A stretch of DNA of 64,000 bases from assembly GCA_023525715.1 (NCBI GenBank), contig CM042011.1, positions 61,278,354-61,342,353 on the forward strand, written 5' to 3'. Source of the DNA: Cichorium intybus. Its lineage: Eukaryota > Streptophyta > Magnoliopsida > Asterales > Asteraceae. Each line of letters starts with the position of its first letter. Within the stretch, counting starts at the first letter, position 1. Positions 24,983 to 37,115 of this stretch are shown one piece after another. The translations under genes were made by a program, and so were the position numbers. The notes under the pieces are model-generated. The model saw only the letters and a list, made by a program, of their open reading frames with translations. It was not told where the DNA came from and did not search any database.

Positions 24983-24999
24983 CATCCATCCATCCATCA

Positions 25000-25640
25000 T
25001 CCATCATGCATCATCCTTTTTTTTTTTCTTTTTATCTTTTTTCTTTTCATGGTTTAGAGTCTGATTTGACTCGATAGTGATGGTGATTTACGTGGTTCTA
25101 AGGGCGCTGCATTTTTGCTTCTTGTTGTGCGCCCATGAAAAAAATATACTTGATTTTTTGAGAAATGATGGAAAGGTGATTAGGGCTTGCTGTGGATTAC
25201 AGTTTACAAGTGTAAATATGTTGGGTGGGTTTGTTACAAATTACAGATGTATGCTGGAATACAAATTAGACATTGTTTTCATTTCTCAAAGTAAATCGGT
25301 CTATAATATGTGAAGTACAAAAATAAATATCTTAGTGTTTATTATAACTTGTTACAGACAAATCAACCAAAAAGTTTATTAAACTCGACAACAACTTTTT
25401 AATCAAATTCATTTGTCCATTTCACCATCGACCAAAGGTCCGGTTACGATCCATTACTTTGACCTTTTAAGATTGTGTCCATTTTTAGACATGCAAACAA
25501 ATTGCAACGTTATTTCAAATTTGCTTCAAGTATCTTTGAAAGTTTGTTGGTACCAATTTGTCAATATGCATCAAGGAAAATGCAATAACTCAGTGATGGA
25601 ACATGCATCTTTCTTATGTCGTTTTTTGTAGCTGGTAGAG
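25000..25640. other. 3' flank of the PX-domain gene
   Basis: A CATCCATCC repeat and a T-rich tract follow the stop. The short open frames at 25077 and 25413 show no family features. I see no further gene here. Confidence 0.4.
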
Positions 25641-25678
25641 GTGTTTGGCAATTTTAGGGGAAATATCATAGATTATGG

Positions 25679-26821
25679 ATGTGTTTGGCAAAACTAGGTG
25701 AAAGTTGATAGTGTTCATAAAATGTAGCTATTAGCTTTTAAAGATATAGAATTATATAAAAACCCAAAATAGCTTTTGGATTTGTAGATTTTTGTTTAAA
25801 ATAAAAGTTAAAAAGCTCATACCATAAAGCATTTTCTTTTTTCAAGTTTTTTTAAAGCTAAAAATCTTAAAAACTATAGGGAAAATGATTTATTAGGGTA
25901 ACCAACTATTTGATTTGTTCACGTTTAGTCACTTTCCTTTTTTTCGTACTTTATTTGTTATTAAACTATTTGTTTTGTTCATTATACATCCTTATGGCCT
26001 AGAATAGCAGGTTACAGCCTGATTGGCATCTACGTGACTTTTGAGGTAGGAAAAATGACTTATAAAGGTAACCAACTATTTGTTTTATTCACGTTGGGTC
26101 ACTTTCCTTTTTTATTCGTGCTTTATTTGCCATTAAATTATTTATATTGTTCAACCTAAATTCTTATGACCGACAATAATTAGTGTCGGTTTAATCACTC
26201 AACGTCGTAATACAAGTATTACATAGGTTGATTACGTGTATCACTACGTGTAGCAATGTCGTAATAGAGATGAATTTGTAAAATATTAATGACCAATTGA
26301 TAAATCAAACGAGCAATTAAGCATGCTACGTGACCGAGTCCAAAAATAAAAAACCTCAAATGTTTTTCTAATGAGAAAATGAGTTATACTGGTAATGATA
26401 CACCTAATCAAACCCACGTAATACTTGTATTATGACATCGAATGATTAAACCGACACTACTTGTTATTGTTGGTCATAAGGATTTACGTTGAACAATATA
26501 AATAGTTTAATGTCAAATAAAGCACGAATAAAAAAGAAAAGTCATCAAACGTGAACATAGCAAATAGTTGGTTATCCTTATAAATCATTTTTCCTACCCT
26601 CAAAGTCACGTAGATGCCTCTTATTTGCCACGTATTTGTCACGTAGATGTCAATTATGCTGTAACCTGCTATTCCAGGTCATAATGATGTATCATGAACA
26701 AAATAAATAGTTTAATGACAAATAAAACACGAAAAAAAAAATGACTAAATGTTAACAAATCAAATAGTTGGTTACCCTAATAAGTCACTTTCTCAAAACT
26801 ATATGCCAAACATGCTCCGTC
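25679..26821. mobile_element. MITE (TIR GTGTTTGGCA) split by a Mutator-like insertion
   Basis: The left part (25679-25878) starts GGATGTGTTTGGCAAAACTA. The right part (26795-26821) ends with the reverse complement TATGCCAAACATGCTCC. Removing the 916-bp element between the two AAAACTATA copies restores about 230 bp with inverted ends. A related sequence lies at 45340-45650. Confidence 0.55.
25879..26794. mobile_element. Mutator-like long-TIR foldback element, 9-bp target duplication
   Basis: The element is 916 bp and flanked by AAAACTATA on both sides (25870-25878 and 26795-26803), a 9-bp target duplication. The ends (GGGAAAATGATTTATTAGGG left; GAGAAAGTGACTTATTAGGG right, as reverse complement) continue as inverted arms of roughly 430 bp each. 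The AGGGTAACCAACTATTTG word that opens each arm recurs about 190 bp further in as a second, diverged copy (near 26067). No transposase is encoded. Nine-bp duplications with long TIRs are typical of MULEs, so this is a non-autonomous Mutator derivative. Confidence 0.85.
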
Positions 26822-26829
26822 TCCAATTG

Positions 26830-27960
26830 AATTTCGTCCATTCAAGAAAATTTATAATGAATTTGTACATTTCTTCCTCCCAAAGAGTTTACAAACCCCA
26901 CAACACCACTATGGTAAAGCATTGGTTATAGAAACAAAAGTTCATGAAAATAAGTATTTTTTTTTTTTTTTGCTCTTCTGTAATGTGTTTTGATTGCATT
27001 TGTCATTAGCTTACTGTCTAAGATGATTACATATGAGAACTTGAGCTTTTGTCTCAAACAAAAAGAATAAAACTCCATTTGGAAGTGCAAGCTTACAACA
27101 TTATTCTAAAACAAAGACTCTTCAAAAGTCAATTCAAAAAGAGTTGAAAGAAAAAACAAACTCACCTATTATGACAATTATTAGTTTGCCCTTAAAAAAT
27201 CACCATATCCTTTATTCATATGTTTATTGCGTAAATTTACACTTTTCAAAAGCCTATAACAATTAACACTTCTACACAAATAAAAGTTACAACTTACGGT
27301 TCTCAATAAAAGAACCAGCTGAACATAGCCATTGTAACCATACAATCGATTGTCGTTGATATGGTTAGTGTTCGATTGTGCATTTGTTGGTTGCATACAA
27401 GCAAATGAGTTAATCAACTTGATAGACAACAATATACATTAAATATGATTACACAAGCAACACTATTAAGATAATAATCCTATAGTTAATCACTAAATGA
27501 CCAATATTGTGGACAATGTCTCACTGAATGAAAAGATGGTGTCAAGAGTCTTCAAAGTTAGTAGGATAACTTGATGTTCAATTTGTACAACTTTGAATGT
27601 TTCTATGCTAGTTAGAGTACATTTTTTCAAGTTAGACTATAGTGCATGAAATAATCGTATCATTATTTATCCAAACCCATGTAACATGGACAAGAATGTT
27701 GCTGAAAATATATGCATAAAATGTTTGAATGAACTAGATTTGATGAAAAGGTACCATGATTAAAAACAAGAGCATAACACAAAGCGAACTGCTTGATTGA
27801 AAAACAGAGCAAGTGAATGTATCATTTAATCCCATGATTAGGAAACACAAATTTCTAGAAAGACTTAAATCACAACTAGAAAATCTCTAATGATGTTCAC
27901 AAAACCTGATCACGCACTAAATTGAACTATGTTTGAAAAAAAAAAAAAAAAAAGAAACAG
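26830..27960. other. Intergenic stretch
   Basis: AT-rich sequence with a T-run at 26956 and an A-run at 27934. No coding frame with family features and no transposon ends were seen. The 3' UTR of eL37 probably occupies the right end. Confidence 0.4.
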
Positions 27961-27993
27961 GATACCGCTTCAGATGGAAACTACTCAAGAAAT

Positions 27994-28572
27994 TTAAGCT
28001 GAAGATGCAGCAGCGATCTTCCTTGGAGCAGCTTGAGTACCTGAGTAATCAAAATCATCACAATTGTGAACTCAATAAAGAAAAAACAAGATCAAACGAC
28101 ATATAAACAAAATCCAAAACGAGGAATCAAGACGTCGATCAAAACGGTGAAAACTTTACCTTCTCTGAAGTTGCTCTTGAATCTGCGAGGCACATTACGG
28201 AGATACCTCATACGTCCGGTTCCGGTTGTCTTCCGACGAATCGCCTTCACACTCCAGTTGTCTGATTTTGTCAAAACCAAGTTCCTTAACATGTTCGTTA
28301 AAAATAAACAGAGCAATCACAAAGAGGGAGTTACTGTGAACTTACACTTCCTGACGCGAGCAGCAGGGTAGGCACAAGCGGAGCATCGGCTCTTCTGTAG
28401 ATGGAAGCTACGACGCCCGCACCGTACACACAAAGTATGTGTTTTGTTCCTTCTCTTACCAAAACTCCCTGTTCCTTTTCCCTGTTATTCCGATTAAACA
28501 GTTATACGCACAGATATATACGCACACTTTGGAAACGAGAATAGATAGTATAAAGAATGAAGAAAACACCAT
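27994..28572 (-). CDS. RPL37: 60S ribosomal protein eL37 (RPL37)
   Basis: Four exons on the minus strand (28572-28570, 28481-28346, 28261-28160, 28040-27994) join to 95 residues, the usual plant length. The first exon supplies only the ATG, and an intron follows the start codon, as is common in ribosomal protein genes. The protein starts MGKGTGSFGKRRNKTH. It has the zinc-ribbon cysteines CVRCG (about 19-22) and CSAC (about 34-37), continues YNWSVKAIRRKTTGTGRMRY, and ends PRKIAAASSA. It is an rRNA-binding part of the large cytosolic subunit. A constitutive TATA-poor promoter upstream of 28650 is likely but not visible as a motif. Confidence 0.97.
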
Positions 28573-28689
28573 TGTTACAAGGTACTAGAAACCCTAATTC
28601 TTGAAGCTCGTCCCTTTGGTCGGAACGAAGGGGGAGGCGGCTGGATACTCTGATGATTGATCTCTCAAACTAGGTTTTGTTAGCCTTTC

Positions 28690-29965
28690 AATAAATTGGG
28701 CTTTTATATATTACAATGGGCTAACTTCACGAGTTCATTAAAAATGACAATTTCAGTCCATTTTTTTATATCGGTGTCAATTTCGGTTATGTCGGTCTAA
28801 AATAAGTTCGATAAATATTAGAACGGCGACACACATTTTTTAATATACTCTTAAATTACATCATTATCTTGGAGGACTCCAACTCCTTAAAACAACTTAG
28901 GTTGAGGAACACGATGTCAACAATAGATACTTTTAAGTTATAAATTATAAATGTAGCAAATATGTGTATGAAAGTATCAATTGTCTTTTTTTTTTTTTTT
29001 TAGTTGAGACGTTACATCGTGATCATATAACAACACATTGATTATGTACGTCGCACATCAAGTTGCATTATTTTTTCAATACCTGCAAGTTTCAACGATC
29101 CAATAAGTAGAACAACTTATATAAACAGAGGTCACAAAACATATGGATGTTATGTTAATACGAGATTACTTTGTTAATCATGTATTTTGTGACGCCGCTT
29201 TCAGGAGATAATTCTAATGACGAGAGAAGTATATATAAATAGTTTTATGATATGCAGAATACGGTTTACTTTATAGTGGGGCTCTAGACTTAAAATAAGT
29301 TTTAGTCAATTACAGAAGTGCGCATTTGCAAACTAGTATATGGTACAGTTGCTGATTTTTTTAGAACGATTATTGTCGACAACAAAAGCTAGTAAGAAAC
29401 CATCAATGTACAAAAGGAAACAATTACATATTGAAAGCTACAAAGGGAGACGAACCCCAAGTAATCCAATCCCCTTATGTTTAATCTAGGAAAATAAGCA
29501 AAGTTTGACATCGTCCGCCAATTGTGTCTGAATGAACTTCACGTGATACTTTAACCTTCATTTGTGAAAAATATTATTGAGCTACAATGGAGATGGATAT
29601 TTGCGTAAACTGACGTCTAGCGACATACAACCTTTGTACACATCTGTAACATTCATTTACTATTTTTTTTAGATCGAATTTATAAATTCCAATAATAATT
29701 ATAATAATAACAAATAGCAATTAATAACAACAAAATATTAATTAAATTAACAATCATAATAAAAATAATTAAAACAGAATGAAATAATTATAGAAAAGGA
29801 CTAAAATGGACAAGATTAAAAACTTTAAATGTTATATTATTGGTCTAGAGACTTATTGTGTCAATATGGGATAGATGAGGTTTTAGATTGTCATTTTGTT
29901 TTACCTTTGCATGTTAATCGGTTTGAGAGTGGATCATGCGACCAACCCCCTTCTCCACTATTCAC
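28690..29965. other. Intergenic stretch
   Basis: AT-rich DNA with ATA/AATA low complexity at 29690-29780. I see no gene and no clear repeat ends. Confidence 0.4.
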
Positions 29966-29973
29966 ACATTTAT

Positions 29974-30355
29974 GCTATGTTCTCTAGGTTTTTTAGGAGG
30001 GGTTGGGAATCGAATGGAAGAAAATCATTAAAAATTTGTGTTCTTTAGTTATTTTTAAGGGATGGAACGGAATGTGAGTGGAAGAAAAATAGGCATAGAA
30101 GTTACCATCCTATTTTTGGGACGGAATTGAGGGGAAGGAAGAGAAATGTTTAAAATTACTTATTTACCCCTCCAACATCTATTATTTTTTTGAAATAAAG
30201 GGTAAAAATGTAAAAACATTGATTTCCTTCCCCTCCATTCCAAAAACTCAATAACACAACTATATGACTCTGATTTTCCTTTCATTTTCTTGCATTCCCT
30301 TCCCTTCCATTATCTTCAATTCCCTCATATTCGCTATTAAACTCAAGAACATAGT
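29974..30355. mobile_element. MITE-like element with GGAATGGAA-rich inverted ends
   Basis: The left end CTATGTTCTCTAGGTTTTTT and the right end (reverse complement CTATGTTCTTGAGTTT) form imperfect inverted repeats. Both arms carry GGAATGGAAG or CTTCCATTCC words. The element is about 380 bp with no coding content. Confidence 0.5.
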
Positions 30356-30359
30356 GTTA

Positions 30360-31640
30360 GTTTAGCCACATTAGCCTAATCCTTCCACAAAACCCCTTTT
30401 ATTTCATTTACACCTGCCATTCATTTGTTTCATTCGTTCGATCCTACTGTTGCCAAGAGAAGGTGTGGGCCGTGAAAAGAAAGTGTGAGACGTAGAGAGG
30501 AAATTGTCGGAAAAAAGTGCGATGTCAGAACTTGCGTATCGGAATCAACGAGGTCGTGGTGTTGGTGGTGGTTTCGAGCTCGAGTTTCTCCACCTTCCGT
30601 TTTCATGTTCTTTCTACCGTCAATACATTATCACAGTCGGAAGCCATGACTGTACTAGACCACCACAATGGGGTTGTGTGGTTGGTATTTTTTTTCCAGC
30701 CCATCATCTTGTTTATGTTTTAGTCGTTTGTCTTTTGTCTATTTTGGTTCTTTTATGGTGGTATGGGTTTTCACCACCATAAGACCACCATATCACCACC
30801 ACGTCGCGGTGGCTGCTAAGTACTTTAAAGATAAGATTGTGATTGATTTCTTTAGTGCCTTATAGGTTAATTCGCAAGCTTAAAACCCTAAGCCAAAGTT
30901 GTGATTTATGTGAGAAATACAATTTTGTAGTCCCTAGTTTTAAGATTTTGTCTTGAACATTTAAAAAGCTCATGATGAATACTAGTAATCCTTTTTTAGA
31001 ACTGTATATATCAATTAAATTAACGGGTTAAGTTCTTAGATTACGTGCTTAGGGGTTGGGCTAAAAAGTGAACTTAACCATATAGAATGTTACAATTTCA
31101 TGTAATGTGCCATTGTTTTTGTAAAATAACCAAAAATAGAATGTTACAGTTTCATGTAATGTGCCATTGTTTTTGTAAAAAACCAAATCCTATATAAATT
31201 TGAATGATTAATCCTACCCTAATGAAACAATCAAACAAGAACATGCAATAATGCCAAATTAAAAATCTGAAGCCTATAATATTTTGATCAGGTATAGCCT
31301 AAAGCATCATTGTTGTAAATTTTCCAACATAGTTCCAAACAATTTACTGCTACAAGACATATAATGTTCCTACTAGCATACAATAGGCATGTAAGGCATG
31401 TAAAGCATCCATTGTTGTTTATTCATCTACAATTACACACATTTTTAACTTTTAACATGCAAAACTAAACATAAACTAAATAATATGGCTCAATGTCCAT
31501 TGAACTTCGACTAACTACATGTTCCCCATTCTATTCCTTTTAAACTTTTTCATTATATGAAAACCCTATTTGAAAAAAAAAATCTTTTGAGCCTTGGTTT
31601 GAGTATAGACACACATGAATGCATACCTAAATCCCTCAAA
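30360..31640. other. Unassigned stretch, possibly internal LTR-element DNA
   Basis: Around 30520-30800 there is CCACCA/GGTGGT-rich sequence of the kind also seen at 32560-32730 inside the adjacent LTR. A 56-bp segment (ATAGAATGTTACA...) is tandemly duplicated at about 31080-31185. The part nearest 31640 should be internal sequence of the element whose LTR follows. I found no intact gag or pol. Confidence 0.4.
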
Positions 31641-31644
31641 CCAT

Positions 31645-31656
31645 GCTCTGATACCA
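31645..31656 (-). other. tRNA-Met primer-binding site
   Basis: On the minus strand, TGGTATCAGAGC lies 3 bases inside the inner end of the LTR at 31660-33296. This sets the element's direction (transcription toward lower coordinates). Confidence 0.8.
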
Positions 31657-31659
31657 ACT

Positions 31660-33296
31660 TGTAACGTCCCAAAATATTTTTGAATAACCAAGTATATTCT
31701 TATTATTTTTTTTAAAAGTAAATGTCACAAAACGTCAATAAAGGGTTATCCAAAATTAGAAATATGCGTAAGTCAAAATCCCAGGAAGACACATCATAAG
31801 TTCGTAATATTAAAAGTCATAAATTCGTAAAGGTAAATCTTCATGGAATGCATGTTGGCTGCAATCATATCAGTGCTTTCATTTTGTCTACCCTATAGGG
31901 CCTGAAAATGTAAGTTAACAACGGGTGAGAGAAACGGTTAGTGAGCATGCACATTACTCACATATTATACCAATCACATGCATACATGTATTACATTCAT
32001 ACATTTACATGGTTCATAAAACAACATCATATAATCCTAAAAATGTATTGTTGGTACCAAATACTATACACACATTGATTCCCTCGAAGGGGTTGTATCG
32101 AACACTGCCACTGGCCACTTCCCCCGTAGGGCTTGTCATGACCAGTCGCCCTACCATTTCCCCCGAAGCGCTTGTCACAGTCAGCCGCATTGAATTGCCA
32201 CCTTCCTCATAGAGCTTGTCATGGATAACAACATTCACATACATGCATAGTCAACGCAATAGGTAAGTTAGTGTAACTCACCTTGATAAGCATCCGAGTA
32301 ACAATAGTTTGCAAGTTCAGGCATACTTGCTGTTACGAACTTTTATTATGTTTATCACCATTTTGAGATATTTTTTAACCATTTGTTTAAAAAAACATAT
32401 ACCAAGTAAAATACATATTAAGGCCCTTTCCAGCAATTAATATTTGCATCTGACACAACAACACTAGTTGAACATTCTACATTAAATCATAGTTTTATTT
32501 TAGAGTTTAGTTTGCATCTCAAATCTAACACTCAAGTTACCAATTCAAGGCTGGAAATACTCACCCAACCACAGCCACCACTCGATGGTGATGCCATGGT
32601 GGTGATAGGCTGGTGCTACGATGGTTTGTGGTGGTGAAAACATCATACAAGACTTAGGGTTTAAGTGAATAACCAACCACCACCACCCTTGCATGGTGGT
32701 ACCGTGGTGGCAATGTGGTGGCTGACGGTGGTTCTTGACCCAGAATACAAACAAAACAACGAGAAAAATAAGAATACTTATGATACTTCGATCACCAACA
32801 CCTAACGTCGCCTTCCCTCTCTTCGCCAACAACTTTTGTATTTATTTCTCAACTTTCTCTACATTTATATCTCTCACTCTTTAGGTTTGGAAAAAGATGG
32901 AAACAAAGAAGTTGAACTGGTGGTTGAATTAGGTTTATTCATAAAGCTTAATGAGGTTTAATGTAGGTTTAAATGTGGAAGTTATGAGCAAATGAAGACA
33001 TTAGTCATTCCCTTGCTAGCCGATGGTTTAAGGAGCCAAAAAGCGAAGAATTGTATTTTAAGTCCTCTTAGTTTCCATGATGACAAGAGCAACATCTAAG
33101 CCAAAAGACTTAAAGTTAAAAGTTCTTAAAAGGTTTATTTAGTCCTTAACTTATTTTCAATCTTTATAAATAATCATAATATTTTTATTATTATTATTTT
33201 CATAATTTCATAACTAATTATTTAATCGTTTTTCTTAAAATAGGATTTAAATAAACAATTAAATAAATAAATACTTAATTAAAAATGGGCGTTACA
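31660..33296 (-). mobile_element. LTR (1637 bp) of a minus-strand retrotransposon
   Basis: The sequence starts TGTAACGTCCC and ends GGGCGTTACA, a TG...CA unit with 10-bp inverted ends. The Met primer site lies just outside its inner end, so it is the 5' LTR of a minus-strand element. The interior has three imperfect copies of a CTTCCCCCGTAGGGCTTGTC-like unit (32105-32225). No partner LTR and no gag/pol lie to the left within reach, so the element is truncated. The ends resemble those of the solo LTR at 53.5-56.1 kb, suggesting a related family (probably Ty3/gypsy, inferred). Confidence 0.75.
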
Positions 33297-35040
33297 AACA
33301 TGATTTATTTTAGGATCAAATAATTCTCTAACTAATTTTGGTTAACCGAATTATCTGAATAAAATCATTACATTGATATTTATAATTTTTTTATGAATTA
33401 GGTTTTCTGAAACCCAAACTTATGTTTTTTCCGGCTAGGTTTGTTTTTTTACCTTAAATAACGAGTCCAACGTGACGTTCATAACGTTACAAATGCGAAT
33501 TGCTTCAAAATAAAGCTAATGAATAGAAAACTTTTAATCAACATATAAAATACTATTACTCAATAGAAAAAGACATGAACGACATCCTCTGGATGACCCA
33601 CAATTTTAAAGCCATTATGCGTGTGTGTGTGGGGGGGGGGGGAGGGGGTACCTAAGCATCAACAATAAGTTGGGCGTGTAATTGAACACCTCGTGTGAAA
33701 TGAAATTTTGTACATCAACCGTTAGAGTCCCATTACACAAGCCACTATTATTTAATAACATATCATTTGAAATAGTCACCGAGTGAATACCTTTTATAAC
33801 ATAACTAGCAGGAGACCGTGCTATGCACGGGTTTTTTTATTGCTCGTGGGTCCTACTGATTACCTTTCGTCATTTCTTTGTTTCTTGCGTTGCGTTGTTT
33901 TCTAGTCTCTAGGGGTCCTAAAAAGCGAGCAAGAAACATACCTCTCAGATTGCCAAGAATTTTGATTGAATTGATGATAGCAATTATTTTCTTAAAGAAC
34001 CGACTCCGAGACTTAAAACCGACAATCAAGAAGTTAGTACCTTACTGGTATAAAACGAAAGTTTTGAATAAGAACTTAACTCGATCGTGAATTCATCCAA
34101 TTAAAGTTTAAAAGGTTTACCCTTTTTGATTGGCCTGCCTTTTTTCTTCGAATCGCACCCTTCTTCTGAATCTTGTGGAAAAATTCTCAATAACCTTTAT
34201 CACGAAAAAAAAAACCCATAGTTTACGCAAATACAGAAAAAAAATTTAATAACTTTTATAAATATCTTGCTTACCAAGTGAAGATATATGAAAGAGATGA
34301 AGTAAACTACTGGATGACAAGAACTGAATGAAGAGAGTAATCATATCGCCAATAACACAATTCCCACATGATGAATGATTGAAACCTGTGTTATATCCAT
34401 GGAGTTAAAGACCAACCGTTGACCTTTGACCTTGTTCTTTTTCTTCTCAAACGCAAACTACAAAGAGAATAAGGTCATCCACAATACCATTATACCTTTC
34501 AAATATGAAAACATGATTTTTAATATTCCATAATGTACAACTCTTTTCCTACATGGTACAACTCCACATTGCATAAAGGGGTTGTGAGCTACGTTATCAA
34601 CGCCTCACGATTCCAGCTTTCCATAATGCATACCTCTGCCCCATGAAAAAACACGTAACCAAAAGCGAAGAATGATTTACCAGGGAACATAAACTTATAT
34701 GGAGAAAAGAATACCCATTCTACCCCTGCAAAATATCATTATATAACATAATTTAGCAATTGTACTATAAATATTACTCGGACATTTCCCCAGATTGTAA
34801 TTTTCTTTTCAAACGGATGAAAACTGTCCAAGTTATAAAATTTGTCAAAAGGAGCAAATCTGTCAAACTTTTTAAAATCTGTCAAAACGACCAAATCTGT
34901 CAATGTAAGTATATTGCCATTACTGGCAAAAGATCCAAAACTGTCAACATTTTACAATTCTTTCAAAAGGACAAAAAATTTTCAAATACGTTTTTAGTAA
35001 TCTGTGGGATTGCTGTTGTAAGAAAGTCCAAAGTACATTG
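33297..35040. other. Intergenic stretch with G-run and GTCAAA repeats
   Basis: A (GT)n-(G)n run lies near 33619-33650. A short hairpin, CCGTGCTATGCACGG, near 33818 resembles words found at plant repeat ends. At 34810-34990 the word AAATCTGTCAAA and variants recur about every 25-40 bp. No gene was recognised. Confidence 0.4.
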
Positions 35041-35809
35041 TCATTTATGTTATCTGTTTCTCCAGCGAACATTCAATGCACACAACAACTCCAAGATTTA
35101 AGCATGCCCAATCAGGGTCGGAGGCACCACAGTCGGCTCAATTGTCGTCTCCACAGACCCTATGCAGCACGTCTATGGGCTTCTCAGGTTTCAGACCCGA
35201 TTGTAGGTGATGATGATGATGTTGCGAGATTCTTGATAGCCGCCCTGGATTCGGATACGTAGATGCAGATACATATTCTTCAACACCCGTGTGATCGAAA
35301 TCCGAGCTTTCAAACGAACTGCTATCACTCGCAGATCGATGATGGCTGCTGCCCATAGGACTACCAGATAAACACTGTTAAAGGGAAAACAATAAAGACA
35401 CAAAATGTCAAGAATCTGAATAAAATGTCTGATTGAAAAAACTGAAACTGATTACCCTGTCAGGAACCTTAGAGCTTAGCAACGAAGCAATAACTCCCGT
35501 TATCTTCTCTATCCAATCCATTTGATCCAGGGTGCTCTCTGCCTGCAAAGTATAATTTTTTGTAGGAGAAATGATCCTGAAGCAGAACCTCAGGTCGGAT
35601 TGGTCGGCATCAACTTTTATTGTTGATGTCAGGAGGTTAACAGTGTGATGAGCAACAGATTTCTCATCGTGTACTCCGCCATGACCATGGTGATGATGAG
35701 AAGACAGCCAGCGACTCAGCAGCCCATGACCAAGTTCAGAAGTATTCCTATGACCAGATATTTGACCGCCAGACCCCTACCAACCAAACCAACAACACTC
35801 TTAATCAAC

Positions 35810-35811
<2 letters not shown>

Positions 35812-35882
<71 letters not shown>
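35812..35882. repeat. (AT)n microsatellite
   Basis: About 35 AT units lie in an intron of the AGD3-like pseudogene. Confidence 0.95.
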
Positions 35883-35888
<6 letters not shown>

Positions 35889-36342
35889 TATAGAATAGAT
35901 ATAGTTACGGATGGTTTGCCGATTTGTTTGCGGTAGTAGTACAGCATTCCTCGGCTGTGAAGAAAAAAAACCCTTCGTTTCCAGTCCCCCTCAAGTTTGA
36001 GGGTCGCTTTAAAAGGTATCCTTGGCGAATTGTTTGAACCTGATTCAAGCCACACGAGACGACACGTTTCAATTTTCAAATGAGAGAAGGCAAAGCAAGG
36101 GTATTAGATGATATGATGGATTAGAAAGTACCTTGCCCTTTGAAGCAGATTGCAAGAAAGCCTCTATCATTTTATGTGACCTTCTGCCGATGGCTTGAAT
36201 GCCATCTCCATTTGGGGAGCCATTGGAACCGTTTGAAGACCACCTGCTCTTGCGATGAATCTGTCTTTTATACTCTTGCATTCTTTCGTTAAGAGCTGCT
36301 CGTTCGTAATTTGATATTTCTTGAGATTGTTGAGCATATGTC

Positions 36343-37102
36343 TGTTGGATTAGGTGTCTAAGTCATGACTAATAATTAGTATTTACCTAATTAATAGAAG
36401 CATAGTCCATTTGGGTTGCCCTCATGGCTGGAGGTTTGGTAGAAAATTCGGTAGAGAGAAAGGTTGATTTATTATGGGATTAATAAATCAACAGGAATTA
36501 AATATATGGTTTATTAATATATTAAAGTCATAATATATTAATTAGAAACTATATTAATTAATTAGGAATTAATCCAGAATTAATTGGATTTAATTTGGGG
36601 ATTAAATTAATTAATTAAAGGTGCAGGGACTAAAACTGTAATTATTCAATAGTTGAGTAAGTGGCAGTGTGGAGTGACCAGTGGATTTCGAAATATATAT
36701 ATGGATATATATTAATTTCGAAATTGATATAAGGATAAAAAGGAATTTGAATTATAAGATAAAAGGTTTATCTTATTTGAATTCTCTAAGGTTTATCAAC
36801 TGGCCATTTGGAAACTATAAATAAGGGTTCCCAGGCTCCATATGATTTCGCCATTCTCATATACTCTCTCAAGGATTTCGATTTTCATATACCTCTGGTT
36901 TGGGTGTGACTTTCATTTGAGGCAGGATAATTTTGCTGCTCAGCTTCCAAGAAATAAAGGTTGGTTTTTCTGTTTTGATCTTTAGTTTCTTTTTCTGGCC
37001 TCTAGGTTTTTTGTTATATGTTCAATTAGAAGAAAACATAGATCCTTATAGGTTGCATGTGAACTTAGGTTATTTAGTTCATGGATTGCACAAAACCTTT
37101 CA
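36343..37102 (+). repeat. 5' LTR of the young copia element
   Basis: 760 bp, TG...CA. A TATAAATAAGG box near 36818 is the likely TATA of the promoter. It is nearly identical to 43339-44098. Confidence 0.95.
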
Positions 37103-37103
37103 G

Positions 37104-37115
37104 TGGTATCAGAGC
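37104..37115 (+). other. Primer-binding site (tRNA-iMet)
   Basis: TGGTATCAGAGC, one base after the 5' LTR, is a perfect 12-base complement of the initiator tRNA-Met 3' end. Confidence 0.9.

Noticed and set aside
33815..33840. Helitron end suggested by the CCGTGC...GCACGG hairpin
   Set aside because: No 5' TC or 3' CTRR termini in the right places and no RepHel sequence.
34760..35101. 113-codon plus-strand frame with repeated Lys/Cys words
   Set aside because: The reading simply follows the GTCAAA-type DNA repeat and runs into the antisense of the ARF-GAP pseudogene; no protein family fits.
35645..36079. Frames with long Tyr-Ile repeats
   Set aside because: They are translations of the (AT)n microsatellite.
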